A DNA stretch of 55,161 nt from Maribrevibacterium harenarium. Its GTDB lineage: Bacteria; Pseudomonadota; Gammaproteobacteria; Pseudomonadales; Marinomonadaceae. Numbering within the stretch: position 1 is the stretch's first letter; every line of letters starts with the position of its first letter. Below, in pieces: positions 18,750 to 27,502 of this stretch. The position numbers and the translations under genes are program-made. The stretch covers positions 1-55,161 of the forward strand of contig NZ_VFRR01000019.1 of the NCBI RefSeq assembly GCF_006385675.1. The letters are read 5' to 3'. The notes beneath the pieces are model-generated. The model was not told the DNA's origin, searched no databases, and saw nothing but the letters and a program-made list of their open reading frames with translations.

Positions 18750-20012
18750 CTAGCGATAAACAGGGTACTCAGCACAAAGTGCTGTCACCTTGGACTTCAC
18801 TGTAGCAATCGCCTCTTCTAGGGCTTCCGGCTGATTGAGTACGTCGAGGATATCGGCGATCCAGCCAGCTAGCTGCTGACACTGGGCTTCAGTGAAGCCA
18901 CGAGTCGTAATTACCGGAGAACCAATACGCAGACCTGATGTCACAAATGGAGATTGTGGGTCATTTGGCACTGCATTTTTGTTCACCGTGATGTGAGCAC
19001 GACCGAGAGCTGCGTCTGCGTCTTTGCCGGTCAAACCTTGCTTGATCAGGCTAAGTAGGAACAAGTGATTATCGGTACCACCAGATACCACATCGTAACC
19101 ACGTTCTAAGAACACAGACGCCATCGCTTGGGCGTTCTTCACTACTTGCGTTTGGTAGGCTTTGAACTCTTCGCTCAAGGCTTCTTTAAACGCCACAGCT
19201 TTCGCTGCGATTACGTGCATCAATGGGCCGCCTTGTCCACCTGGGAATACAGCCGCATTAAGTTTCTTCTCTAATTCATTGTCGCGTGACACGATCAAAC
19301 CGCCACGAGGACCACGCAAGGTTTTGTGTGTGGTGGTAGTCGCCACATCCGCAAATGGTACTGGGTTAGGATATACACCCGCTGCCACTAAGCCCGCTAC
19401 GTGAGCCATGTCAACGAATAGGTATGCACCCACTTTGTCCGCGATTTCACGGAACTTCGCCCAGTCAACAACACGAGAATATGCAGAGAAACCAGCCACA
19501 ATCATTTTTGGCTTGTGCTCTAACGCTAGCGCTTCTACTTGGGCGTAGTCGATTTCTCCGGTTGTTTCATTCAAACCGTACTGCACAGCTTTGTAGATCT
19601 TACCGGAAAAATTGACATGGGAACCGTGAGTCAAGTGACCACCGTGTGCAAGACTCATACCAAGAACTGTATCACCTGGCTCACACAACGCCATGTATAC
19701 TGCAGCATTGGCTTGTGAACCAGAGTGCGGTTGAACGTTGACATATTCAGCACCAAATAGCGCCTTTGCACGATCAATCGCTAACTGCTCGACCACGTCG
19801 ACGTGTTCGCAACCACCGTAATAACGCTTCTGCGGGTAACCTTCAGCATACTTGTTGGTCAAGACTGAACCTTGAGCTTGCATCACCCGAGGACTGGTGT
19901 AGTTTTCAGAGGCGATTAGCTCGATATGGTCTTCTTGACGAACAGCTTCGTCTTGCATCGCTGCCCATAGTTCGGCGTCGAAGTCAGCGATATTGTCATT
20001 CTTAGTAAACAT
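18750..20012 (-). CDS. glyA: Serine hydroxymethyltransferase
   Basis: 420 residues from the ATG at 20012 (TTGGAGTACGAC upstream; four extra codons rejected). PLP enzyme that interconverts glycine plus 5,10-methylene-THF with serine plus THF. It shows [20 protein letters not shown], the PLP lysine in [13 protein letters not shown] and [19 protein letters not shown]. As first gene of the sox operon it is the catabolic copy (GlyA1 in Pseudomonas): it combines the glycine and methylene group made by sarcosine oxidase into serine for SdaA. Confidence 0.96.
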   Translation of the reverse strand: MFTKNDNIADFDAELWAAMQDEAVRQEDHIELIASENYTSPRVMQAQGSVLTNKYAEGYPQKRYYGGCEHVDVVEQLAIDRAKALFGAEYVNVQPHSGSQANAAVYMALCEPGDTVLGMSLAHGGHLTHGSHVNFSGKIYKAVQYGLNETTGEIDYAQVEALALEHKPKMIVAGFSAYSRVVDWAKFREIADKVGAYLFVDMAHVAGLVAAGVYPNPVPFADVATTTTHKTLRGPRGGLIVSRDNELEKKLNAAVFPGGQGGPLMHVIAAKAVAFKEALSEEFKAYQTQVVKNAQAMASVFLERGYDVVSGGTDNHLFLLSLIKQGLTGKDADAALGRAHITVNKNAVPNDPQSPFVTSGLRIGSPVITTRGFTEAQCQQLAGWIADILDVLNQPEALEEAIATVKSKVTALCAEYPVYR

Positions 20013-20234
20013 GTCGTACTCCAATAGATCACGTTATGATTCATGTTAGGAAATACAACTTCTATTCACATTTCAAAATGCGCCACCTTGCTTGGCATTT
20101 ACGACAGTTTGTAATAATTCCCTAAACGCATATTTTTCTGCGCGAATTTTTGGGCTTTAGCACTTATAAAAATACTCGTGCTACCATACACTTAGTATCA
20201 ACAAAAGGCCCTTTACAAGAGGAACACCAGTCCC

Positions 20235-21269
20235 ATGACAGCATCAACAAAGACGGCTACCACGACAGCACCCAACAAGGGCTTACCGGAGTCGACTAAA
20301 CCAACAATAAAACGCTGTATGACGGTTGGGTTTATTTTGCAGGAGCACTTTTCTATGGTCGCATTCACTGCGGCAGTAGATGCTTTGGTGACCAGCAACC
20401 TAGTAGACACCGACAAACCATTCCATCATGTAACCCTAGGAATAGACACAGAGACAGTTAATAGCGATCTAGGTATCGAAATCGTTACCGGAACCAGTAT
20501 TACCCGTGAGATGGCAGAACAGAATCATATTTTCGATGTGCTCATTGTCTGTGGTGGGTTCCGCTGCAACCTCGAGAAAAACGCGCTGCTCACCCAATAC
20601 CTGAAACAGAGTAGCCAAAAGAACGTATATTTGGGGGGATTGTGGAATGGTTCCATTCCTCTGGCCCACGCAGGCCTCGTTACTAATCAAGCGGTGGCTT
20701 TACACCCGGACAATCATCCTTACATACATGAACACTTCCCAAACCTAATCATCGCTAAAGACACCTCGGTAGTCAGCGAGAGAATATTTAGCTGCGCTGG
20801 CCCAGTCAGCACACTTAATATGATGCTTAATCTAGTTGAAAAACTACAGGGGTTGAAAGTAGCAAGGGCGGTACGTGAAATCCTTAGCTGCGATCAAATA
20901 GCGGAGGCACCGAGCACCACGATTCGCGAAGCGGTAAACGAACAGCATTTCCCTGACCCACTCAAACGGGTATTAGAGCTGATGCGCAATAATATAGAGG
21001 AACCCCTGTCGCTTGAGGAGCTACTTCAGTACACCAAGGTGTCACGTCGCCAGTTAGAGCGCATGTTCCAAACCTTCATGGAATCGAGCCCATCGCGATA
21101 CTATTTAGAACTGAGACTCATGCATGCCAGACGACTATTAAAGCAGACGAGCCGCCCTATTATTGATATTGCCATTGCCAGCGGCTTTGTCAGCTCAAGC
21201 CATTTTAGTAACTGCTTTAAAGATTACTTTGGCGTGGCTCCTTCAAGCTTTCGCCGCAAAAACAGCTAA
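20235..21269 (+). CDS. GlxA-family AraC-type regulator, SouR/GbdR-like
   Basis: 344 residues. The N-terminal half (about 25-210) is a class I glutamine amidotransferase-like ligand domain (CMTVGFILQEHFSMVAFTAA, FDVLIVCGGFRCNL), the C-terminal half (about 240-344) an AraC/XylS double helix-turn-helix (LEELLQYTKVSRRQLERMF, IDIAIASGFVSSSHFSNCF). It stands divergent from glyA-sox, the place occupied in Pseudomonas by SouR, the sarcosine-responsive activator, so that is the best guess; a second GbdR paralogue is the alternative. The nucleophile position has RCNL instead of a catalytic cysteine elbow, as in other regulators of this type. Confidence 0.8.
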   Translation: MTASTKTATTTAPNKGLPESTKPTIKRCMTVGFILQEHFSMVAFTAAVDALVTSNLVDTDKPFHHVTLGIDTETVNSDLGIEIVTGTSITREMAEQNHIFDVLIVCGGFRCNLEKNALLTQYLKQSSQKNVYLGGLWNGSIPLAHAGLVTNQAVALHPDNHPYIHEHFPNLIIAKDTSVVSERIFSCAGPVSTLNMMLNLVEKLQGLKVARAVREILSCDQIAEAPSTTIREAVNEQHFPDPLKRVLELMRNNIEEPLSLEELLQYTKVSRRQLERMFQTFMESSPSRYYLELRLMHARRLLKQTSRPIIDIAIASGFVSSSHFSNCFKDYFGVAPSSFRRKNS

Positions 21270-21309
21270 TATTTCGTGATTAACTCGAAATTTGACAAAT
21301 TTTAGGCAT

Positions 21310-21335
21310 AAAAAAGGAGGTGCAAGCACCTCCTT
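21310..21335 (-). terminator. Minus-strand terminator beside the plus-strand regulator
   Basis: AAGGAGGTGC and its perfect complement with a 2-nt loop. The U tract (TTTTTTATG) is on the minus strand; on the plus strand AAAAG follows. It therefore suits transcripts coming from the aminotransferase side, although it lies 45 bp past the plus-strand regulator. Confidence 0.75.
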
Positions 21336-21582
21336 AAAAGACATTTAGACATTTCTCTAGATCACCAGCAAGCTGGCTCTCATCGCAGACCGTTCCCCAT
21401 AAATCATGTACCTACGACATTGAGATATGCAAAAAATGCTTTTTCACCACTATTCAATTGAGAAGACAACAACGCAGCAACAGACCGCTGTGCGCTATAG
21501 CCAGTTTCCATTATAGGCAGGGACTGGGGATTCAATTTGCCAGTAACGACAGCAATCTGCTTATTTCCGAAAGGACGAAATG
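21336..21582 (-). other. Spacer with weak 61-codon open frame
   Basis: Between two hairpins lies an open frame on the minus strand (21404-21589, MFSFRPFGNKQIAVVTG start). It has no convincing ribosome-binding site and no family I recognise. It could be a 3' UTR, an sRNA released from the aminotransferase mRNA, or a small protein. Confidence 0.25.
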
Positions 21583-21624
21583 AAAACACCCCGGTCAGGA
21601 CAAGGCTAAACGGGGTGTTTTTTT
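21583..21624 (+). terminator. Plus-strand terminator beside the minus-strand aminotransferase
   Basis: AACACCCCG (21585-21593) pairs with CGGGGTGTT (21611-21619) across a 17-nt loop, then TTTTTTTC on the plus strand. The minus side has TTTTCATTTC, weaker but perhaps active. It can end the regulator transcript. Confidence 0.75.
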
Positions 21625-21637
21625 CTAAAACTAATAT

Positions 21638-22864
21638 TTAGGCGACTTGGTGGATTGGTCGAGGCAAACTTTGCAGAGAAGCCTCCATAGCAGCCATACC
21701 ATTAGGTTGATCAACTTTGACACCGAGATCACGCATGGTACTACCAAGCGCGTGCAGTGTACGGAATAAGTTGTGCTCACGGCACTGCTCCCCCATCTGA
21801 CCAATACGCACGATTGGCTGACCAAATGAGCCCGCTATTTCTACTCGGTAGACTTGCGAAATGTGATGACAAATCTGTTTCGCCTCTAAGCCTTTAGGAA
21901 TTGTAATCCCCACTACCGAGTTTAAGCGGTCTTCGTTACCGATAAACAATTCAAGGCCGAGTCCTTCAATACCTGCCTGCAGCGCTTTTGAGCAGCGTAA
22001 GTGACGCGCAAACCGCTGCTCCAGTGTCTCATCGCAAACAATTTTCAACGCTTCATGCAAAGCCATGATACCTGATACGGGCGCAGTGTAATGGTAGCCG
22101 TCACGATGCCAGAAATTCTCAGCCAACTTAGCGTCAAAACACCAGTGTGATAAAGGCGTCTTGCGATTAGAGATGGTTTCCCACGCTTCGTTTGAGAAAG
22201 CCACTAGGGATACACCAGGAATCGAGGACAAACCTTTCTGACCGCCAGTGATCACCACATCCACGCCCCACTCGTCCATGTATAAAGGCATAGTACTAAG
22301 AGTACACACAGCATCTACTACCACTAAGCAGCCAAACTCCTTAGCAATCGCAGCAATTTCCGGCAAGAAGCGGTTGCATACCGTATTCGAGGTCTCCCCT
22401 TGCACCAAACTCAATACCTTTGGGCGAACTTTTGCTAGCGCTTCCCGCACGCGATTTGGATCAGCCGATTCGGTAACAGGCACATGCAATTCATGCACAT
22501 CTGCTTTGACACGCTGGGAGAGTTCCGCCATGCGGTGGCTAAAGAAACCATTGTTGATGCAAAGAATCTTATCGCCGGGCTCCAACAAGTTCACCGCCGC
22601 CATTTCCATCGCCGCCGAGGCCGGACCCGCCACACCAAGCACCCACTTGGATTGGGTTTGGAATACATAGCGCGACATCGATTTCACTTGATCGATGACT
22701 TTAGCCATAGTGCTACCCAAGTGATTAATAACCACAGAGTTGGCTTTGGCTACGCGCTCCGGAATCGGTACTGGCCCCGCGCCCATCATAAGCAACGGCT
22801 CATGTGGCAGGATGTCATCTAGCGATTGGATTTGCGGACGGGGAATTCCCCTTGATGGTGTCAT
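21638..22864 (-). CDS. Class V aminotransferase (serine/alanine-glyoxylate type)
   Basis: 408 residues; two adjacent ATGs exist and the one at 22864 is 6 nt from GGAG, the other only 3. Fold type I PLP enzyme with GPASAAMEMAAVNLLEPGD, the aspartate of LVVVDAVCTLSTMP and the PLP lysine in GGQKGLSSIPG; the family includes serine-pyruvate, serine-glyoxylate and alanine-glyoxylate aminotransferases. Exact substrate cannot be told. Within a betaine/serine island a serine:glyoxylate or serine:pyruvate role, yielding hydroxypyruvate, is attractive. It is unlikely to be a cysteine desulfurase because the catalytic cysteine loop is missing. Confidence 0.78.
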   Translation of the reverse strand: MTPSRGIPRPQIQSLDDILPHEPLLMMGAGPVPIPERVAKANSVVINHLGSTMAKVIDQVKSMSRYVFQTQSKWVLGVAGPASAAMEMAAVNLLEPGDKILCINNGFFSHRMAELSQRVKADVHELHVPVTESADPNRVREALAKVRPKVLSLVQGETSNTVCNRFLPEIAAIAKEFGCLVVVDAVCTLSTMPLYMDEWGVDVVITGGQKGLSSIPGVSLVAFSNEAWETISNRKTPLSHWCFDAKLAENFWHRDGYHYTAPVSGIMALHEALKIVCDETLEQRFARHLRCSKALQAGIEGLGLELFIGNEDRLNSVVGITIPKGLEAKQICHHISQVYRVEIAGSFGQPIVRIGQMGEQCREHNLFRTLHALGSTMRDLGVKVDQPNGMAAMEASLQSLPRPIHQVA

Positions 22865-23507
22865 CATTAGCTCCCAGGCGTATTGTGATTCTAAAAATCA
22901 AATCATGTTTTTTACACAAAATCAGAATAAAAACCCAAAAAATCTTTTTATTCAAAATTTTATCCTTGAATCATACTCTAACTGCCCCTTAAAACAGAGA
23001 CCCGAATGATAAAAGAGTATGAAATACCTTAAACAGCACAAATACGATGATGACCCACTAATTCGCTCAAGAAAAAGCAGGATTTTTCCCTTCCCAATTT
23101 CGATTACAGCATTACCAAAAATGCTAGCAACTAGCCGTCATTTCGCATTTTTCTATCAGAATCAACGGACGGATACTATTGAACTTGAGCGACAACCTAT
23201 TCTCACATTGGCTACGCACTGTATGAGTGCATTAAAAAAACACTCAGGCCAGGCATTTCACTCTGTTCGACTTTTATAAGCTAACGCCTCTTAGAACAAA
23301 CCTCTAACGCCCAGTTAACAAGGCCTCCGCAGCTATAGGGCTGTAATAAAACTGTTCCCTAATGGGCATACTATGGCGTCCATTTGAAACTGGATTCCAG
23401 TACTGGCACCGGAATTGCAAAGATAAAAACCAATGATCACGCCCAATTTGGTGCCTATTTCGGCACTAAAACGGGGGTCACAGAATAAAAGGAGGAAGGC
23501 CAGCCCT
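22865..23507. other. AT-rich divergent spacer before the glucosylglycerate genes
   Basis: About 640 bp between the aminotransferase and the phosphatase gene. It holds an 86-codon frame at 23019-23279 that lacks a spaced ribosome-binding site and shows no family features, and a CCAGTACTGG palindrome near 23397. It probably contains promoters for both sides, and possibly osmotic control of the plus-strand operon; no confident promoter seen. Confidence 0.4.
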
Positions 23508-24344
23508 GTGCAGGCCCCGACGAATATGGCACAACTGTTAGTATTTACAGACTTAGATGGCACACTGCTGGATCATCATGACTACAACTTTGATGCCGCT
23601 GTACCTACGCTAAAAACTCTGGCAATGATGGAGATCCCCTGCATCATCAACACCAGCAAGACATTCGCAGAGCTAGTAGTTTTACGTAAAGCGCTTAATT
23701 TGAATACGCCTTTCATCAGTGAAAATGGCGCAGCCGTCTGGATTCCAAAAGGCCAGCTTAACTGCACAGAACCCCTCATTGAAACAGATACGTTTTGGCT
23801 AAAGCCCTTCGGACCTGCCCGCGAACAGCTAACGGAACTAGCACAGGGATTCGCAGAGCAATTTAGTTTCACCCCTTTCAGCGAACTCAGTAGTGCCGAC
23901 GTAATGCATCTTACGGGACTAACTGAAGCAGAAGCTGAGGCCGCTATGGAACGTCATTTTACTGAACCGTTGGTGTGGCGCGATTCCCCTTTAGCACTGG
24001 AAAGATTTCGTAAGGAACTTGAACCCCATGGCATACAAGCGCAAAAAGGTGGCCGTTTCGTTCACTTAATGGGGAGCCAGTGTGACAAGGCCAAAGCGAT
24101 GGCTTGGCTCAAAGAACAATATCAACAGCAATCCGCTTCCCCAGTAACTGTGATCGCCTTGGGAGATGGTGAGAATGATATTGGTATGCTCAAAGCAGCT
24201 GACATCCCAGTGTTAATTCGCTCGCCAAAACATCTCCCCCCACAAATTCCCGGGCGACACAACATTCTACTGACAGAAAAGTGTGGCCCAGCAGGCTGGT
24301 CGGAAGCATTAAATCAAATACTGATAAGAGAGGGCGTCATTTAA
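23508..24344 (+). CDS. gpgP: HAD-IIB phosphatase, probable glucosyl-3-phosphoglycerate phosphatase
   Basis: Start taken as GTG 23508, which follows GGAGGAAGG (23491-23499) by 8 nt; the ATG at 23526 has no ribosome-binding site, and the longer frame to 23433 would bury it. 278 residues of the mannosyl-3-phosphoglycerate phosphatase/YedP type: nucleophile motif FTDLDGTLLD (D15, D17), motif II NTSKTFAEL, SENGAAVWIP and motif IV ALGDGENDIGMLKAAD. Next to a GpgS it should remove phosphate from glucosyl-3-phosphoglycerate to leave glucosylglycerate. Alternative: mannosyl analogue, unlikely given the neighbour. Confidence 0.8.
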   Translation: MQAPTNMAQLLVFTDLDGTLLDHHDYNFDAAVPTLKTLAMMEIPCIINTSKTFAELVVLRKALNLNTPFISENGAAVWIPKGQLNCTEPLIETDTFWLKPFGPAREQLTELAQGFAEQFSFTPFSELSSADVMHLTGLTEAEAEAAMERHFTEPLVWRDSPLALERFRKELEPHGIQAQKGGRFVHLMGSQCDKAKAMAWLKEQYQQQSASPVTVIALGDGENDIGMLKAADIPVLIRSPKHLPPQIPGRHNILLTEKCGPAGWSEALNQILIREGVI

Positions 24345-24398
24345 AGCCCGGGGCATCGTTCGGTGCCATTCATTTATTTAAGGCAATAGGAGCACACC

Positions 24399-25628
24399 AT
24401 GGGCGATTTTTACCAAAATGGCATTATCACCACCTTACACAACCTTTCTCGACGTCCGTTGGAAGATATGGAACAGGAGCTATGTCAGTTTGCCAAACGT
24501 CGTCCAATGGCGCTGATTTTGCCCTGTCTTTATTCAGAACTTGAAACCGATGCGATGCCAAATATCATCGCCCATTTACAAAAGGTACCCTACTTAAGCG
24601 AAATCATTATTGGCCTCGATCGAGCGACCGAGGAGCAATATCGCCATGCATTAGAGTTTTTCTCGGCTTTACCTCAGCCTACGAAGGTACTTTGGAATGA
24701 CGGCCCTAGATTACGGGCGATTGATGAAATACTCAAAGGGGAAAAGCTCTCCCCCATGGATCCTGGCAAAGGTCGTAACGTGTGGTTCTGTATGGGGTAT
24801 AACTTAGCCGCTGGAACAGCTGAAGCTGTAGCCATGCACGATTGCGATATTGTTACTTACGACCGTGAGCTACTAGCTCGCTTGATCTACCCGGTAGCCA
24901 ACCCAAATTTTAATTATGAATTTTGCAAGGGCTTCTATGCGCGTACAGCTAACGGCAAGATGAATGGGCGCGTCAGCCGCTTACTCGTCACTCCCCTACT
25001 GTACTCCTTAAAAAAGGTATTCGGGGATTTGGATTATCTAGAATACTTAGACAGCTACCGCTACCCGCTCGCCGGTGAATTCTCTTTCCGTCGCGATGTG
25101 ATGACCGATCTGCGCATCCCTAGCGATTGGGGCTTAGAAATCGGTGTACTCAGTGAGATGTATCGTAATTACTCGCTCAATCGAATTTGCCAAGTCGATA
25201 TCGCCGACGTCTATGATCACAAGCATCAAGATCTCTCCAAAGATAACGACCAAGGCGGCCTTTCCAAAATGTCCATCGATATCACCAAAGCGATTTTCCG
25301 CAAGCTGGCCACTAATGGCATTGTGCTAAATCCGGAAACCTTCCGCACCGTAAAAGCTACCTATTACCGCGCCGCCTTGGACTTTATTGAGATCTACCGC
25401 AATGACGCTGAAATAAATGGCTTGCGCCTAGATGTTCACCAAGAGGAACAGGCGGTGGAGTTGTTTGCTAGCAATATTATGAAAGCAGGCAATATGTACC
25501 TAGAAAACCCGATGGATGCGCCGTTTATTCCTAGCTGGAACCGGGTAATTAGTGCCTTTCCAACCGTGCTGCAACAACTTAGTCAAGCAGTTGCCCAAGA
25601 TATGGAAGAATTTGGACCAGAGAAATAA
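24399..25628 (+). CDS. gpgS: Glucosyl-3-phosphoglycerate synthase (GT81-like)
   Basis: 409 residues, soluble. Transfers glucose from an NDP-glucose donor to 3-phosphoglycerate, first step to glucosylglycerate, a compatible solute used under salt stress especially when nitrogen is short. Visible: GT-A nucleotide-binding start ALILPCLYSELE, IIIGLDRATEEQ, metal-binding DCD at 148-150 within AVAMHDCDIVTYDREL, LAGEFSFRRDV and WGLEIGVLSE, all in the order of GpgS. Follows the phosphatase by 54 bp with AATAGGAGCAC before the ATG. Mannosylglycerate-type GT78/GT55 enzymes are less similar in layout. Confidence 0.85.
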   Translation: MGDFYQNGIITTLHNLSRRPLEDMEQELCQFAKRRPMALILPCLYSELETDAMPNIIAHLQKVPYLSEIIIGLDRATEEQYRHALEFFSALPQPTKVLWNDGPRLRAIDEILKGEKLSPMDPGKGRNVWFCMGYNLAAGTAEAVAMHDCDIVTYDRELLARLIYPVANPNFNYEFCKGFYARTANGKMNGRVSRLLVTPLLYSLKKVFGDLDYLEYLDSYRYPLAGEFSFRRDVMTDLRIPSDWGLEIGVLSEMYRNYSLNRICQVDIADVYDHKHQDLSKDNDQGGLSKMSIDITKAIFRKLATNGIVLNPETFRTVKATYYRAALDFIEIYRNDAEINGLRLDVHQEEQAVELFASNIMKAGNMYLENPMDAPFIPSWNRVISAFPTVLQQLSQAVAQDMEEFGPEK

Positions 25629-25672
25629 CCCTTGTCGTTCCCTTAATCTTACTCCGCAGTAGAGGTTTGCCC

Positions 25673-27433
25673 ATGGAATCATCCCCCCTTTCAGCACTGG
25701 AGCAGCGTTTAATCAGTCATCTACAGGTGCTATACCCACAAACGGATGCGGGCGAGCTAGCCCGTCAATGCCTGAGCGCTTTAAAACTCGATGCTAAAAC
25801 TCCCTCCCCACAACCTCACCGTAACATTTGGGATCAAAGGGACATCATGCTAATTACCTATGGGGACACGTTACGCTGGGACGATCACCCTCCCCTAGAA
25901 ACTTTACATGGTTTCGTCAAAACGCGTTTGAGTGACGCTATTTCAGTGGTGCATTTACTACCGTTTTTTCCGTACAGTTCCGACGATGGCTTTAGCGTGA
26001 TGGATTACACTACGGTTAACCCCTCCGTTGGGCGCTGGCGCCATGTATCAGCACTAGCACAGGACTTTAAAGTCATGGGAGACTTAGTTATCAACCACTG
26101 CTCTAGCCGCAGCCGCTGGTTTGAAAACTATAAGGCCGGGGTAGAACCCGGCGCGAGCTACTTTTATGAGGCTGATCCTAATGCTGACCTAAGTAACGTG
26201 GTACGCCCCAGAACCTCACCATTGCTAAGAGAAATACAGACACAAAATGGCATTAAACATGTATGGTGCACCTTTAGCCACGACCAGATCGATCTAAACT
26301 TTGAAAATCCAGCCGTGCTATTGGAATTTCTCAGCATCATTTACCAGTATCTTGAGCAGGGTATCCGCTGGTTTCGTTTAGATGCCGTTGCGTTCCTATG
26401 GAAAACACCTGGAACCAGCTGCATCAACTTACCCAACACCCACGAGATTATTCGCCTACTGCGCCTGCTAATTGAGCATAAGGCCGAAGATGCCGTTATC
26501 ATTACAGAAACCAATATCCCCAATCGGGAAAATCTCACGTATTTTGGCAACGCCAACGAAGCCCATCTGATCTATAACTTTTCTCTGCCACCTCTACTGA
26601 TCAACACCCTAGTTACCGGCTCTTGTGATCACTTGAAGAATTGGCTTATGCGGATGCCCCCAGCTCAACAGGGCACAACTTATTTAGATTTTGTGGCCTC
26701 TCACGATGGCGTCGGCTTACGACCTACCGAGGGACTACTCACCGAGTGGGAATTAGATAATCTGATCAACACCATGAAACGTTTTGGCGGCAAGGTAAGC
26801 TCACGCACTCTGCCAAGTGGAGACATCAAGCCCTATGAAATCAATATTAGCCTTTGGAATGCCCTGAGCGGCTCTGTTGCCAAGGGCCCAGACCAATGGC
26901 AGTTTGCACGCTTTATGTGTGCTGCCGGCATCCAACTGGCGCTTGAAGGTGTGCCAGCACTTTATATCCATTCCCTGTTTGGCACAGAAAATGATCATGA
27001 CAGAGTCGAGCATACTGGGCAATTACGCTCAATCAATCGTCACATCTGGAATATGGATGACCTAGAGCACGCACTGAACACTCCAACACACCATCAAAAG
27101 GTCTTTGAAGCGATGGTGCGACTACTAAAAATTCGTCGCGGACAACCCGCATTCCATCCCAATGCCACCCAGTACGTACTTCATATGGGAGATAGATTGT
27201 TTGCTTTTTGGCGCCAAAGTCTAGATCGTAGACAAAGTCTATTCGCGATCTTCAATATCAGTGACGAGCCACAAAGTTTCAATCTTGCAGAACTAAATCT
27301 CATCGCCACGGATGAGTGGACCGATTTGGTCTCCGGGCAAAAACATGAAGATTTACTAGGGAAAGTAACCCTGATGCCTTACCAATTCCTCTGGCTGGCC
27401 AATAAAGTCGGCAAGCTTAGCGAACCAAATTAG
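25673..27433 (+). CDS. GH13_18 phosphorylase, probable glucosylglycerate phosphorylase
   Basis: 586 residues; ATG 25673 has AGAGG 7 nt upstream, and a TTG two codons earlier is less likely. Sucrose-phosphorylase family (alpha/beta barrel) with DLVINH, nucleophile Asp237 in FRLDAVAFLW, acid/base Glu279 in IITETN and transition-state Asp345 in ASHDGVGLRP. Members split sucrose, sucrose 6-phosphate, glucosylglycerol or glucosylglycerate with phosphate to glucose 1-phosphate. Linkage to gpgS and gpgP points to glucosylglycerate, giving glucose 1-phosphate plus D-glycerate, so the cell can recycle the solute when osmotic pressure falls. Confidence 0.82.
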   Translation: MESSPLSALEQRLISHLQVLYPQTDAGELARQCLSALKLDAKTPSPQPHRNIWDQRDIMLITYGDTLRWDDHPPLETLHGFVKTRLSDAISVVHLLPFFPYSSDDGFSVMDYTTVNPSVGRWRHVSALAQDFKVMGDLVINHCSSRSRWFENYKAGVEPGASYFYEADPNADLSNVVRPRTSPLLREIQTQNGIKHVWCTFSHDQIDLNFENPAVLLEFLSIIYQYLEQGIRWFRLDAVAFLWKTPGTSCINLPNTHEIIRLLRLLIEHKAEDAVIITETNIPNRENLTYFGNANEAHLIYNFSLPPLLINTLVTGSCDHLKNWLMRMPPAQQGTTYLDFVASHDGVGLRPTEGLLTEWELDNLINTMKRFGGKVSSRTLPSGDIKPYEINISLWNALSGSVAKGPDQWQFARFMCAAGIQLALEGVPALYIHSLFGTENDHDRVEHTGQLRSINRHIWNMDDLEHALNTPTHHQKVFEAMVRLLKIRRGQPAFHPNATQYVLHMGDRLFAFWRQSLDRRQSLFAIFNISDEPQSFNLAELNLIATDEWTDLVSGQKHEDLLGKVTLMPYQFLWLANKVGKLSEPN

Positions 27434-27448
27434 TAAGAGAAGCCAATA

Positions 27449-27478
27449 AAAACGCCAGCTAACACGCTGGCGTTTTTT
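27449..27478. terminator. Shared terminator of the phosphorylase and gbdR genes
   Basis: AACGCCAGC-TAACAC-GCTGGCGTT with TTTTTTG on the plus side and AAAA on the minus side reading T. Serves both convergent genes. Confidence 0.9.
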
Positions 27479-27502
27479 GTTTAGCTAAGACTAAAACATA
27501 GA

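Noticed and set aside
20013..20234. Glycine riboswitch upstream of glyA
   Set aside because: I looked for the paired aptamer cores seen before gcv genes and saw no matching stem pattern.
23019..23279. 86-codon plus-strand frame before gpgP
   Set aside because: No properly spaced ribosome-binding site, irregular composition, no family features.
23433..23507. Longer N terminus for the phosphatase
   Set aside because: A GGAGGAAGG site lies inside this stretch and points to GTG 23508; the extra residues are not part of the HAD fold.
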